Notes: a model not told the origin generated them from the sequence alone. A stretch of 64,000 nucleotides of DNA from Streptomyces humidus (GCF_014649655.1 NZ_BMTL01000004.1:16246-80245); one strand, 5' to 3'. Counted from the stretch's first letter, positions 42,257-51,764 are shown. Made by a program: numbers and translations.

Positions 42257-42290
42257 ACCGTCACCTCGTCCCCACCGTCACCTCGTCCCC
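42257..42290. repeat. 17-bp tandem duplication at the MOSC gene 3' end
   Basis: Two exact 17-bp copies (42257-42273 and 42274-42290) lie at the end of the MOSC gene. Because 17 is not a multiple of three, the second copy is read in another frame and supplies the stop codon. The first copy encodes GDEVTVG; the same residues appear again out of frame in the second copy, where the protein could continue to PPATTGP. Confidence 0.9.
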
Positions 42291-42959
42291 CACCGTCAGC
42301 CCGCCCGGCCGCCGCACCTCGAAGTAGGCGCCGAAGGCGAGGCCGCCGTCCGCCGCCCGGCGGTAGTCCGCGAGGGTGCGCAGGGGTTCCGGGCCGGAGC
42401 GCAGGCCGGTGCGCTGGTCGACCATCGTGACGGCGCAGCGGATCGTCTCCTCGGTGAAGGCCAGTTCCGTGCCGCCGACGACGAGACGGGCGGCGCCGTC
42501 CTCGGTGTGCGGGGCGTCCCAGCCGTCCACCACGAGGTTCGGCCGGAAGCGGTCCATCGGCACGGGTGTGGCCCCGCGTGCGGCGAGCCGGTGGTTCAGG
42601 GCGTCCAGGCTGGCCTGTGAGACGAGGTGCAGGCGGCCGCCGTTGCCCGCCGGGCACCGGACCAGGGTGCTCGGGACGCCCAGGACGTCGGTGAGCCAGG
42701 CGTGCACGTCCGCGCTGTCCGCCGGTATCGAGTCCCGGCCCGGGGCCCGCAAGGTCAGCTCGCCTTCGGTCAGTTCGGGCGTGATCAGGGCGAGCGCGGG
42801 GTCGCCCCCCTGCCAGCGCGGGTCGCCCTTCTCGTCGGCGATCGCGTAGACGCGGTCGCCCGGCAGGCCCGCGCGCGTCAGCGTCGCTTCCGGCACCGCC
42901 GTCCCCGCGCATCCCTTCACCGGGTAGTACGTGATCCCGCTCAGTCTCGCGACCGTCAT
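42261..42959 (-). CDS. MOSC domain-containing protein
   Basis: A 232-residue protein. The N-terminal MOSC_N beta-barrel reads RLSGITYYPVKGCAGTAVPE, and the MOSC domain RFRPNLVVDGWDAPHTED to CAVTMVDQRTG, with the conserved sulfur-carrying cysteine in TIRCAVTMVD. MOSC proteins move sulfur for molybdenum-cofactor enzymes or detoxify N-hydroxylated compounds (YcbX/mARC type). The C-terminus is altered by a 17-bp duplication: the reading frame shifts after GDEVTVG and stops two codons later (TR). Confidence 0.9.
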   Translation of the reverse strand: MTVARLSGITYYPVKGCAGTAVPEATLTRAGLPGDRVYAIADEKGDPRWQGGDPALALITPELTEGELTLRAPGRDSIPADSADVHAWLTDVLGVPSTLVRCPAGNGGRLHLVSQASLDALNHRLAARGATPVPMDRFRPNLVVDGWDAPHTEDGAARLVVGGTELAFTEETIRCAVTMVDQRTGLRSGPEPLRTLADYRRAADGGLAFGAYFEVRRPGGLTVGDEVTVGTR

Positions 42960-43031
42960 CCCCAGATCCCCCTCGTCGGTCCGTCAGCCTCGCCGGTACG
43001 CATGCTTCGTACCCACGCGCCACGGTCGCCA

Positions 43032-43760
43032 TCAGGCCTGCGGCATGCCACCGTCCGCCGCCAGGCGGGTGAGCCACTCGCGCAGCAGGCGCTGCTCGGC
43101 GTCGCTCAGGACGTCGGCGTCGTCGGGGAGAGCGGCGCGCAGCGCGCGGGCTGCTGCGGCGGGTCCGGACTCCGCGGCGGGGACCGTCGGTTCGGCGCGG
43201 GTGACGGCGGCGACCATGGACTCGCGAAGGACGGTCAGCAGCGCCGGATTGCGGCGTTCTGCAGGGGTGGAGTGCCAGGTGATGACCCCGCCTTGACCGG
43301 TGGCCTGGATGATCTGGGCGGCCAGTTCCTCGTCGACCCGCAGCCATCCCGCGGCCGCCAGCCGACGCACCCGGCCGCGGAGGATCTCCAGGCCCGCGCG
43401 GTGCGCCGCGTCCGACCGCGAGCCGGTGGCCCTGTTCATCACGGCGAACAGTTCGGGGCGCGAGACCCCGAACTCCACCACCATGTCCCAGCCGCGGCGC
43501 AGTTCCTCCACCGGGTCCTCCGGCGCGGGGTCGAGCTGTGCGCGCTTGCTCTCCAGGAACTGCGCATAGCCATGCTCGGCGACCGCTTCCAGCAGCCCGT
43601 CCTTGTCGCCGAAGTGGCGGTAGATGGCCGGCGGCTGCATCCCGGCCGCGGCGGCGACCGCGCGGGTGCTCACCGCGTCGGGGCCGCCGCTCTCCAGCAG
43701 CTCGACGGCTGCCTCGATGATGCGCCGGCGGGGGTTGTCGGTGGTGTCGCGGATAGGCAT
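43032..43760 (-). CDS. TetR-family transcriptional regulator
   Basis: A 242-residue repressor. The N-terminal helix-turn-helix is RRRIIEAAVELLESGGPDAV, STRAVAAAAGMQPPAIYRHF, GDKDGLLEAVAEHGY. The C-terminal ligand domain is TetR_C-like. It is divergent from an NmrA-type oxidoreductase with a shared 90-bp gap containing repeated TCAATG-TATCG sites, so it most likely represses that gene and itself. Confidence 0.94.
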   Translation of the reverse strand: MPIRDTTDNPRRRIIEAAVELLESGGPDAVSTRAVAAAAGMQPPAIYRHFGDKDGLLEAVAEHGYAQFLESKRAQLDPAPEDPVEELRRGWDMVVEFGVSRPELFAVMNRATGSRSDAAHRAGLEILRGRVRRLAAAGWLRVDEELAAQIIQATGQGGVITWHSTPAERRNPALLTVLRESMVAAVTRAEPTVPAAESGPAAAARALRAALPDDADVLSDAEQRLLREWLTRLAADGGMPQA

Positions 43761-43761
43761 G

Positions 43762-43815
43762 TATCAATGATATCGAAAGGTTGCTTCCAGCGTTAGTTTC
43801 AATGTTATCGTCGAA
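43762..43815. promoter_or_regulatory. Candidate TetR operators between TetR and NmrA genes
   Basis: The gap contains the palindrome TATCAATGATA (43762-43772), continuing to TATCG, and a second related copy TTTCAATGTTATCG near 43798-43811. Repeated AT-rich TCAATGnTATCG blocks in otherwise GC-rich DNA are typical of a TetR-controlled divergent promoter. Confidence 0.6.
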
Positions 43816-43850
43816 GTGATTCCACTGGAAACATCGCTTTGGAGAACCCC

Positions 43851-44711
43851 GTGATCATCGTGACCGGAGCCACCGGAAACCTCGGCCGCCGCATCGTCGA
43901 GCGCCTCCTGGAACGCCTCCCCGCCGACCGCGTCGGCGTCAGCGTCCGCGACCCCCGCAAGGCCCAGGACCTCGCCGACCGCGGCGTCCGCGTCCGGCAG
44001 GGCAGCTTCGACGACCCCGCCTCACTCGTCCACGCCTTCGAGGGCGCCGAGCAACTGCTGCTCGTCTCCCTCGACCGCACGGGCGAGGAGTGCGTCACCG
44101 GCCACCGCGCCGCGATCGACGCCGCCGTGAAGGCCGGAGTCGGCCGCATCCTGTACACCAGCCAGATGGGCGCCTCCCACGACTCCCGCTTCCAGGCATG
44201 CCGTGACCACGCCCGGACCGAGGACCTGCTGCGCGCCACCGGCCTGCCCTGGACCGCACTGCGCAACGGCTTCTACGCCGCCAGCGCGCTGCTGTTCCTC
44301 GAGGCCGCCCGCCACACCGGCGACATCGCCTTCCCCGCCGACGGCCCCGTCGCCTGGACCGGCCACGACGATCTCGCCGAGGCCGCCGCGGCGGTCCTTA
44401 CCGACGAGGGCCGCTTCGAGGGGCCCACCCCGCCCCTCACCGGTCCGGCGGCGCTCGACTTCGATGCCGTCGCCGGGACAGCGGCCCAGGCCACCGGGCG
44501 GCCCTTCACCCGCACCGTCGTCCCCGACGACGCCTTCCGCGAGCAGGCCCTGGCACACGGCGCCCCCGCCCCGATCGCCGACCTGATGCTGAGCATCTTC
44601 GCGGCGGCGCGGAACGGTGAGTTCGCCGACATCGACCCGACCATGGCCGAGCTGATCGGCCGAGAGCCCGCCACCTTCCGCACCCTGCTGGGGCACGCCT
44701 GGGCCGAATAG
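43851..44711 (+). CDS. NmrA-like NAD(P)-binding oxidoreductase
   Basis: A 286-residue atypical short-chain dehydrogenase of the NmrA/QorB type. The NAD(P) motif is IIVTGATGNLGRRIVERLLE at the N-terminus. Later, YTSQMGASHDSRFQACRDHA and GLPWTALRNGFYAASALLFL fit the family. Such proteins sense redox state or reduce quinones. GTG 43851 is preferred because GGAG lies 6 bp before it; TTG 43839 would be the longer start. The divergent TetR gene is its probable regulator. Confidence 0.9.
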   Translation: MIIVTGATGNLGRRIVERLLERLPADRVGVSVRDPRKAQDLADRGVRVRQGSFDDPASLVHAFEGAEQLLLVSLDRTGEECVTGHRAAIDAAVKAGVGRILYTSQMGASHDSRFQACRDHARTEDLLRATGLPWTALRNGFYAASALLFLEAARHTGDIAFPADGPVAWTGHDDLAEAAAAVLTDEGRFEGPTPPLTGPAALDFDAVAGTAAQATGRPFTRTVVPDDAFREQALAHGAPAPIADLMLSIFAAARNGEFADIDPTMAELIGREPATFRTLLGHAWAE

Positions 44712-44830
44712 ACCGAATAGACCCGGTGGGGCACGCACCCGCCGCCCTGTGCGCCGTCCTCGGCCCCCGTAGCCGGCACGCCCGCCTGCTCGACCGGGTG
44801 CAGAGTCGGATCGACGGCACCTCGCCGCGG

Positions 44831-45628
44831 TCAAGGAGGCGTGGGCCTACCAGGACGCACAGGCGAACGCACCGTCATCACCTCTTGAAATACACGTCTT
44901 CGGCCGAGGCCAGGGGCCCGGGACGTACCATCCGCTTCGCCGTGAACCGTGGCCTCGCCGTTGTCGTCACCGGTTACGCCGACGTCAGCCGGCGCAGCGA
45001 GAGCCGCTCCTTCCTCCTGGTGCGGTCTGCTCCGCCGCACCGCGAGCACGGCTGCGGTCGCGGTCAGGACGAGTACGGCCGCGGCGGGGCCCGCCAGGGT
45101 GAGCACGTGCTGGAGGGAGGAGGCGGCCGCGTACCCCACGGATGCCTCCGTCGTCGCCCAGACGCAGGCCGCGGTGACGCTGAACGGTGCGATGCGGTGG
45201 TAGGGCAGATGGGCGGCGCCCGCGCAGTGGGGGGCAAGGCCGCGGACCACGGGGAGGAAACGGGCAAGGAAGACGGCGCGGCCGCCGTGGCGGGCCATCA
45301 GCGTCTCCGCCCGCGCCCAGACGGCAGGAGGGATGCGGCGGCCCGCCCGGCCGGTGCGCAGCCGGTCGGCGAGGAGCCGGCCGGTGCGATGGGCGCGGAA
45401 GTCACCGGCCACGACGGCGCCGGCCGCCACGGCGATGATCAGAGGCAGGCTGGTGTGCCCGGTCCGGGCGAGTGCGCCCGCGGTCAGGAGCAGGGTCAGT
45501 GTGGGGATGAACGCGCCCACCCGCAGAACCGACTCGGCCGGCGCTGCCGTGGCCACGACCGCGTAGACCGCGACCGGCGGGAGGTGGCCGAGGAGGTCGG
45601 AGATTGCGTTCTCTGCGACGGACCTCAC
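44831..45628 (-). CDS. DedA/SNARE-associated family membrane protein
   Basis: A 265-residue polytopic membrane protein. The DedA signature is ARFLPVVRGLAPHCAGAAHL followed by PYHRIAPFSVTAACVWAT. Helices include LTLLLTAGALARTGHTSLPL-IIAV and HVLTLAGPAAAVLVLTATAA. DedA proteins move phospholipids or undecaprenyl phosphate across the membrane. The start is taken as GTG 45628 (MRSVAENAISDLLGH), with AGGGAAAG upstream; the longer frame is Arg-rich. The C-terminal 50 residues are soluble and charged. It is divergent from a DUF4142 gene. Confidence 0.85.
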   Translation of the reverse strand: MRSVAENAISDLLGHLPPVAVYAVVATAAPAESVLRVGAFIPTLTLLLTAGALARTGHTSLPLIIAVAAGAVVAGDFRAHRTGRLLADRLRTGRAGRRIPPAVWARAETLMARHGGRAVFLARFLPVVRGLAPHCAGAAHLPYHRIAPFSVTAACVWATTEASVGYAAASSLQHVLTLAGPAAAVLVLTATAAVLAVRRSRPHQEEGAALAAPADVGVTGDDNGEATVHGEADGTSRAPGLGRRRVFQEVMTVRSPVRPGRPTPP

Positions 45629-45768
45629 CGCCGTGTACCGGCTTTCCCTCAACTTTTTGCCGATACCGGTGAGTCGGATCCGCTTCGCGCCCGTACTCCT
45701 GTGTGCCCGCCCCACCGGGCACGGCACATCGACATATCGGCGGAACCCCCGACCGGGCAGGAGGCACG

Positions 45769-46518
45769 GTGCCACTTTCGCGAAACATGATGGGAACCCT
45801 GTTCGTCGGCGGTGCGCTGACCTTGACGCTCGGCGCGCTCGCCTACCCATCGATGCTCGGACTTGACACCGTGTCGGCCTCGAACGACCGCGTGATCGCC
45901 AACACCCAGTGGGGCCCGCTGACCGAGGGCGACCGGGACTTCGTGGTGAAGGTGCGGGCCGCCGGACTGTGGGAGTACCCGCTGGGCCAGCTCGGGCTCC
46001 AGAAGAGCCAGACCCCCGCCGTCCGCACCGCCAGCAACCACCTGATCGACGGTCACGGGGCGCTGGACACCAGCTGCCGCAAGATCGCGCCGATGCTGAA
46101 CATCACGCTGCCCAACGTGGCCAGCCCGCAGCAGGAGGGCTTCGTCGTCCAGCTGAAGGGCGAGAGCGGCAAGCAGTTCGACTCCGACTTCGCCAACATC
46201 CTGCGCATGACGCACGGCTCGATCTTCAACACGATCGCCAAGGTCCGCTCCACCACCAAGAACACGCTGGTCCGCGCGCTCGCCGACCAGGCCAACGACA
46301 CCGTTCTGGACCACATCACGGTGATGGAGAAGACCGGTCTGGTCGACTTCGACACGACCCTGTTCAACCAGACCACGCCGCCGAAGCTGCCCCAGTCCGA
46401 CCTGACGCCCCCGGTGCCGCCCGCCGGCCAGCCCATGATCGTCCTCACCCCGCCGCCGACCGCCACCTCCACCCCCCTGGACCTCGGCGCGGCCGTGAAC
46501 GGCAACGGCGCCCAGTAG
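45769..46518 (+). CDS. DUF4142 family exported protein
   Basis: A 249-residue protein with an N-terminal membrane segment (MMGTLFVGGALTLTLGALAY) and a DUF4142 four-helix, ferritin-like domain: GPLTEGDRDFVVKVRAAGLW, EYPLGQLGLQKSQTPAVRTA and ISNTIAKVRSTT-type helices (here IFNTIAKVRSTTKNT). The C-terminus is Pro/Thr-rich. DUF4142 proteins are exported and of unclear function. The GTG start has GCAGGAGG 5 bp before it. Confidence 0.9.
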   Translation: MPLSRNMMGTLFVGGALTLTLGALAYPSMLGLDTVSASNDRVIANTQWGPLTEGDRDFVVKVRAAGLWEYPLGQLGLQKSQTPAVRTASNHLIDGHGALDTSCRKIAPMLNITLPNVASPQQEGFVVQLKGESGKQFDSDFANILRMTHGSIFNTIAKVRSTTKNTLVRALADQANDTVLDHITVMEKTGLVDFDTTLFNQTTPPKLPQSDLTPPVPPAGQPMIVLTPPPTATSTPLDLGAAVNGNGAQ

Positions 46519-46537
46519 CCGTGCCGGGGACCGGCGC

Positions 46538-48184
46538 CTAGGCCAGCCAGACCGTCGTGTCCGGGGGCAGCGGGCCGCCGCCGTCGAGAGGGACGCTGCT
46601 CAGCAGCACCTCGCCCGGCGGCGACGGCACGGAGGCGTCGGACAGGTTGCTCACGCACCGCCAGCCGTCGTGGCGGGCGAAGGACAGTACGCCGGGCGGG
46701 GCCTCCCGCGCCCAGGCCAGCTCCTCGCCCTCCAGCAGCTTGCGCCGCAGACGCAGCGCCGCGCGGTACAGCTCCAGGGTGGAGCCCGCCACGCCGTCCT
46801 GCGCCGCCACGGCGTACCGCGCGAAGCCCGGCGGCTGCGGCAGCCACGCGCCGGCCGCGCCGAAGCCGTACGACGGTCCCGTCGCCGTCCACGGCAACGG
46901 CACCCGGCAGCCGTCGCGGCCCTTGCGGATGCGGCCGGTCTGCTCCCACACCGGGTCCTGGAGCACGTCCACGGGCAGGTCGGCCACCTCCGGCAGGCCC
47001 AGCTCCTCGCCCTGGTAGAGGTACGACGAGCCGGGCAGCGCCAGCATCAGCAGCGTCGCCGCGCGGGCCCGGCGCAGACCGGCCCCCTCGTCGACGCGCG
47101 GCACGCGGCCGCCCGAGAGGAGCCAGGCGTCGCCGTCCGCGCCCGGCGGGAGCATGAGACGCGAGGCGTGCCGCACGACGTCGTGGTTGGACAGCACCCA
47201 GGTGGCCGAGGCGCCGACGGCCCGGGCGCCGGCCAGCGAGTCCGTGATGACCGCGCGGATCTCCTCCGCGTCCCAGCCGGCTTGCAGATACTCGAAGTTG
47301 AAAGCCTGGTCGAGTTCGTCCGGGCGGGCGTACAGGGCCCGGCGCGCACCCGGCACCCAGGCTTCGGCGACGGCCGTGCGGGGCGGGGAGTAGGAGTCGA
47401 GGAGACGGCGCCAGTCGCGGTAGATCTCGTGGACCTCGTCGCGGTCGTAGAAGGGGTGGGCGCCCGGGGGCAGCCGGTGGAGGGCCTCCTCGCCGGACAG
47501 GTCCGTCGTGCCGAGGTCGCGCAGGGGCTCGGCGAGGTCCTTGGCGAGGGCGTGGGCCACGTCGACGCGGAAGCCGTCGACGCCCCGGTCGGACCAGAAG
47601 CGCAAGGTGGTGCGGAAGTCCTCGCGGACCTCCGGGTGGTCCCAGTTCAGGTCCGGCTGCTCGCGGGCGAAGAGGTGGAGGTACCACTGGCCGTCGGGGA
47701 CGCGCTGCCAGGCGCTGCCGCCGAAGACCGACTGCCAGTCGGTGGGCGGGAGTTCCCCGGCCGGACCGCGCCCGTCGCGGAAGACGTAGCGCTCCCGGGC
47801 CGCGGAGCCGGGGCCGGCCGCCAACGCCTCCTGGAACCAGACGTGCCGGTGGGAGGTGTGGTTGGGGACCACGTCGACGATCACCTTCAGGCCGAGGCGG
47901 TGGGCCTCGGCGACCAGCGCGTCGAAGTCGGCCAGGTCGCCCAGCCGGGGATCCACGTCCCGGTGGTCGGCGACGTCGTAGCCGCCGTCGGCCAGCTCGG
48001 AGGGATAGAAGGGGGAGAGCCAGAGGGCGTCCACGCCGAGGGCGGCCAGATGGGGCAGCCGGCCGGCGATCCCGCGCAGGTCACCGAGCCCGTCACCGTC
48101 GGCGTCGGCGAAGCTGCGCGGGTACACCTGGTAGACGACGGCCTGACGCCACCAGTCGGAGCGGTGGGAGGAGAAGTCGGTCAC
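46538..48184 (-). CDS. GH13 alpha-glucosidase (oligo-1,6-glucosidase type)
   Basis: A 548-residue cytoplasmic enzyme hydrolysing alpha-1,4 or alpha-1,6 glucosidic bonds of malto- or isomalto-oligosaccharides. The GH13 regions are VIVDVVPNHTSH (region I), GVDGFRVDVAHALA (region II, nucleophile Asp), TAVAEAW (region III, acid/base Glu) and VLSNHDVVRH (region IV, Asp). The N-terminus WWRQAVVYQVYPRSFADADG is typical. Length is standard. GTG start. No sugar transporter or LacI regulator is visible next to it in the window. Confidence 0.95.
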   Translation of the reverse strand: MTDFSSHRSDWWRQAVVYQVYPRSFADADGDGLGDLRGIAGRLPHLAALGVDALWLSPFYPSELADGGYDVADHRDVDPRLGDLADFDALVAEAHRLGLKVIVDVVPNHTSHRHVWFQEALAAGPGSAARERYVFRDGRGPAGELPPTDWQSVFGGSAWQRVPDGQWYLHLFAREQPDLNWDHPEVREDFRTTLRFWSDRGVDGFRVDVAHALAKDLAEPLRDLGTTDLSGEEALHRLPPGAHPFYDRDEVHEIYRDWRRLLDSYSPPRTAVAEAWVPGARRALYARPDELDQAFNFEYLQAGWDAEEIRAVITDSLAGARAVGASATWVLSNHDVVRHASRLMLPPGADGDAWLLSGGRVPRVDEGAGLRRARAATLLMLALPGSSYLYQGEELGLPEVADLPVDVLQDPVWEQTGRIRKGRDGCRVPLPWTATGPSYGFGAAGAWLPQPPGFARYAVAAQDGVAGSTLELYRAALRLRRKLLEGEELAWAREAPPGVLSFARHDGWRCVSNLSDASVPSPPGEVLLSSVPLDGGGPLPPDTTVWLA

Positions 48185-48350
48185 GTACGGAATTCTGTCC
48201 CGGTTGCCGGGAAAGTGAACGTCCGGGCGTTCGGGGGTGATCGGTCCGTAGGCGACGTAGGCGACGGAATGCCGTCGGCGGCGAGGTCGTCGGTGGCGCC
48301 CGTGGTGCGCCGTGGTGAGCGGTGCAGGGGGCGGGCGGGTCCGGGGGGCG

Positions 48351-49313
48351 TCAGACGCCCTCCACGGTCGTCAGCCACAGCTTGACGTAACGCTCCACGT
48401 CCACGTCCAACGCCACGTCCACGAGGGCCTGTTCACGCACGCCCTCGTGGATCTCGGCCTCGCCGGGGCGCGGACGGCGGTCGACGACCGTCTGACCGCG
48501 CCCCGGTCCTGGAGCGAGAGCGACCTCGACGGGGAGGAGCTCGGTGGTCAGGCCCGCCGGGTCGGCCACCGCGCAGACCGCGCCCGCGTCGCCGAGGCCG
48601 CCGGTCGGGGTGGGGTCGCCCGAGGCCGCCGGATCGCGGTGGGCGAGCAGCTCGCCGGCCAGCCGCAGCCGGGGCTCCGGGCTCGCCCGCAGACGCGCCA
48701 CGTCCGCCGCCGGGACCAGGACCCGCTTGAACACGTCCAGCCCGTACATCGTGATCGGCACGCCCGCGGTGAGCAGGACCGCCGCCGCCTCCGGGTCGTG
48801 CCACACGTTGAACTCCGCTACCGGCGTGGCGTTCCCGGTCGTCACCGCGCCGCCCATGAACACGATCCGCTCGATGTTGCCGGTCACCTCAGGATGGGTG
48901 CGCAGCAGCAGGGCGATGTTCGTCAGCGGGGCGGTGGGGATCAGCGTGACCGGGCGCGGGGAGGCGAGGATCTCGCGGCGCAGCAGGGTCACCGCGTCCA
49001 CGTCGACCGGGCGGCGGGCCGGGGCGGGCAGGCCCAGGTCGCCCATGCCGTCGGCGCCGTGCACATGCCGCGCCACGCGGAGCGGCTCGATCAGCGGACG
49101 TTCGGCGCCACGCGCGACCGGAACGTCCGCCGCGCCCGCCTGCTCCAGCACGGTGAGCGTGTTGCGGACCACCCCGTCCACGTCCGTGTTGCCCGCCACG
49201 CAGGTCACCGCCCGTACGTCCAGCGCGGGGCAGCGCACGGCGAACAGCAGGGCCAGGGCGTCGTCGACGCCGGTGTCGCAGTCGATGATCACGGGAATGG
49301 GCTGCTCGGTCAC
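48351..49313 (-). CDS. Nucleoside hydrolase (IU-NH family)
   Basis: A 320-residue purine/pyrimidine nucleoside hydrolase. The calcium-binding signature IIDCDTGVDDALAL has Asp11, Asp13, Asp17 and Asp18. Other marks are LTNIALLLRTHPEV, FMGGAV and FNVWHDPEAAAVLL. It hydrolyses the N-glycosidic bond of nucleosides for salvage. GTG start with AGGAG upstream. It is about 170 bp upstream of, and on the same strand as, the GH13 gene. Confidence 0.94.
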   Translation of the reverse strand: MTEQPIPVIIDCDTGVDDALALLFAVRCPALDVRAVTCVAGNTDVDGVVRNTLTVLEQAGAADVPVARGAERPLIEPLRVARHVHGADGMGDLGLPAPARRPVDVDAVTLLRREILASPRPVTLIPTAPLTNIALLLRTHPEVTGNIERIVFMGGAVTTGNATPVAEFNVWHDPEAAAVLLTAGVPITMYGLDVFKRVLVPAADVARLRASPEPRLRLAGELLAHRDPAASGDPTPTGGLGDAGAVCAVADPAGLTTELLPVEVALAPGPGRGQTVVDRRPRPGEAEIHEGVREQALVDVALDVDVERYVKLWLTTVEGV

Positions 49314-49522
49314 CTGAGGACTCCTTCCGCATCACGGTCGTCCCGACCCTATGCGGGCGCGCCCCCATCCCACAGCGGGGCGCCGCACCGTGCGCTCTCC
49401 CGCGCCACCCACCCGCCCGCACCAATGGGGGTAACCCGTACGGACCGTCGCGCTGGTCGGCCGGCGGCGCCGGTGGTGCCGTGGGAGGACGCAGCCCGCG
49501 CGCACTCCTGGAGGCACCCCCG

Positions 49523-50293
49523 ATGACCCGTCGCACCCGCGTGGCCTCCGCCGCCGTCCTCCTCGCCCTCACCGCCGTCACCGGCTGCGCCACCCTCGGC
49601 CTGGAGCACCCGCCGACCGCCGCTCCGGCCCTGCCGACGGTCGAGCGGACCTCGGCCCGGCCCACCGCTCCGGCCGCCTCCTCCGCCCTCACCGACGCGC
49701 AGGCGCGGGCCGCCCTCATCACCGAGGCCGATCTCGGCGCGCCCTGGACCCGGACCCAGGGCGCGGCCACCTGGCGGGACGGGATGCTCAAGGCGACCAC
49801 GCCGGCCGCCGAGTGCCAGCGGCTCCTCGACGACCTCTACGCCGACGAACCGCTCGGCGGCCCCGCCCGCGCGGTCACCGCCCTGGACGACCCGGACACC
49901 GGCGCCCAGCTCCGCTACCAGCTCACCGGCCACCGGCCGCCGGAGGTCGACCGCAGGCTGGCCTGGCTGAAGACGATGCCCCAGAAGTGCGCCCGGTTCG
50001 CGGCCCGGGCGACCGGCGACACGGTGCTCGACGTGCAGGTCTCGGAGCTGCCCCTGCCGGAGGTGGGAGACGCCCGCCAGGGCCTGCGCGTGACGGCGAC
50101 GGTCTGGGCGACGACCGGCGGCGACCCGACCGTCCTCACCCTGGACGTCGCCGCAGTACGGGCCGGGGAGGACGCCTTCGCCCTCGTCGACGGCGGCCTC
50201 GACGACGCCCCGAACCAGGCCACGCAGGCGGCCGTGCAACTCGGCGTACGCCGACTGGCCGACGTCAGGAAGCAGCCCAAAGTCCAGGTCTGA
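49523..50293 (+). CDS. Lipoprotein, unknown function
   Basis: A 256-residue lipoprotein. The signal MTRRTRVASAAVLLALTAVT ends with the lipobox VTGC. After a Pro/Ala/Thr-rich linker comes a soluble domain (ALITEADLGAPWTRTQGAAT, LLDDLYADEPLGGPARAVTA) that resembles the sensor-like lipoproteins common in streptomycetes. No catalytic motif is visible. GGAGG precedes the ATG. Confidence 0.85.
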   Translation: MTRRTRVASAAVLLALTAVTGCATLGLEHPPTAAPALPTVERTSARPTAPAASSALTDAQARAALITEADLGAPWTRTQGAATWRDGMLKATTPAAECQRLLDDLYADEPLGGPARAVTALDDPDTGAQLRYQLTGHRPPEVDRRLAWLKTMPQKCARFAARATGDTVLDVQVSELPLPEVGDARQGLRVTATVWATTGGDPTVLTLDVAAVRAGEDAFALVDGGLDDAPNQATQAAVQLGVRRLADVRKQPKVQV

Positions 50294-50402
50294 ACCCCCG
50301 GGCACGACCGACGGGGCAGGAAACCAGCAAGGGAACCAGCAGAGGACGAAACGGGCAGGGGACGGGACCGGCAGGGGACGGAACCGGCGGGCGTCGCGAG
50401 AG

Positions 50403-51764
50403 CTACAGCGGCGGCTGGGCCGGGGCCGGGCCCAGCGTCGTCGACCCCGGCGCCGTACGGTGCCCTAGGCCCGTGCGGTACGCGTCCAGCGCCGCCTCGA
50501 CCCGCCCCGTGCGCCGCAGCAGGTCCCCCAGCATCCGGCACAGATCGGCGAGGTCGCCGGCCGCGCCCGCCCGCTCCAGCAGACTCAGCGCCCGCACATA
50601 GTGCTCCTCGGCCGCCTCCGTGTCCCGCGCGTCCTCGGCGATGATGCCGAGCAGCCGGTGGGCGCCCGCCGAGTGCACGGCCCCCCGCTCGGAGGACAGG
50701 TCCCCCAGGACCCCGTGCAGCAGCGCGGCGGCCTCCTGCGACTTGCCCCTGCGGTGCAGCACGTCGGCCAGCTCGACGGCGACCTGACTGCTGTAGAGGG
50801 CGGCGCGCTGCGCGGAGAGCATGGTCTGCGCCTGCCTCAACTCTTCCTCGGCGCGCTCCAGTTCGCCGTTCTGGGCGTAGACGTAGCCCCGCATCCAGTG
50901 GCAGTTGGCCAGCTCGGTGCGCAACTGGAGCTGACGGTAGAGCTCGGCGGCCTTGGCCAGCGAGGCGTCGGCCTCCGCGAGGCGGCCCTCGGCGAGGAGC
51001 GTCCGCGCGACGGACCGGTGCATCCGCGCCACGAGGGCCGGGTCGCCGACCCGGGGCGCGAGGGCGAGGGCGAACTCGGCCGCCTGCGCGGCGCGGGCCG
51101 CCGCACCCATGTCCATGTACGGGCCGATGACGGAGGCGTACAGGAGCAGCAGTGCGTCGGGGTCGTGCAGCCCGCCCCGGTTGAGCTCGTCGAGGGTGGA
51201 CTCCAGCAGGTAGACGGCGTAACGGAGTTCGCCGGCGAGGTAGTGGGCGACGGCCCGCCCGCGCAGGGCGGGGACGCGGGCCGGCAGCGGGGCATCCGCG
51301 AGCCGCCGCTCGGCCCGCTCGAAGCAGCGCCGCGCCGTGTCCAGGTCTCCCGTGTCGATGCCGCACTCCCCGAGACCGAGCAGCGCGGTGGCCTCCTCCG
51401 CGGCCAGCCCGTGCTCCTCGGCCTCCGCGACGAGCACGGTGTACTGCAGGGCCGCCTCCTCGGCCTCCCCGGTGGCAAGCGCCCGTTGGGCCTCGGTGAG
51501 CCGCAGCCGCAGGTCGGTGACGAGCCGGGCGGGCCGGCCGGTGGCCAGTTCGTCGACGTCGACGCCGAGCCGCTCGGCGATGTGCCTGAGCGCCTCGTCG
51601 GAAGGCCGCACCCGGCCGGCCTCCAGCGTGGAGACATAGGCGGGGGTGTAGGTCGGCTCGGCCAACTGCCGTTGCGTGAGGCCTCGTTCGACGCGGAGTT
51701 GCTGCACTCGACGCCCGACGACCTCCGGTTCGTCCCGATCTGCCACGCCTTTCCCCCAACTCAC
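50403..51764 (-). CDS. XRE helix-turn-helix regulator with TPR repeats
   Basis: A 453-residue regulator. The helix-turn-helix lies at residues 18-75 (RRVQQLRVERGLTQRQLAEP, TYTPAYVSTLEAGRVRPSDE). The rest is a solenoid of tetratricopeptide repeats (for example DTARRCFERAERRLADAPLP, LLEGRLAEADASLAKAAELY-like units and EEHYVRALSLLERAGAAGDL). The architecture resembles RRNPP peptide-sensing regulators. A divergent gene for a 56-residue exported peptide starts 112 bp away. GTG start. Confidence 0.92.
   Translation of the reverse strand: MSWGKGVADRDEPEVVGRRVQQLRVERGLTQRQLAEPTYTPAYVSTLEAGRVRPSDEALRHIAERLGVDVDELATGRPARLVTDLRLRLTEAQRALATGEAEEAALQYTVLVAEAEEHGLAAEEATALLGLGECGIDTGDLDTARRCFERAERRLADAPLPARVPALRGRAVAHYLAGELRYAVYLLESTLDELNRGGLHDPDALLLLYASVIGPYMDMGAAARAAQAAEFALALAPRVGDPALVARMHRSVARTLLAEGRLAEADASLAKAAELYRQLQLRTELANCHWMRGYVYAQNGELERAEEELRQAQTMLSAQRAALYSSQVAVELADVLHRRGKSQEAAALLHGVLGDLSSERGAVHSAGAHRLLGIIAEDARDTEAAEEHYVRALSLLERAGAAGDLADLCRMLGDLLRRTGRVEAALDAYRTGLGHRTAPGSTTLGPAPAQPPL

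Noticed and set aside
44726..45790. 354-codon plus-strand frame
   Set aside because: It is antisense to the DedA gene and lacks any domain.
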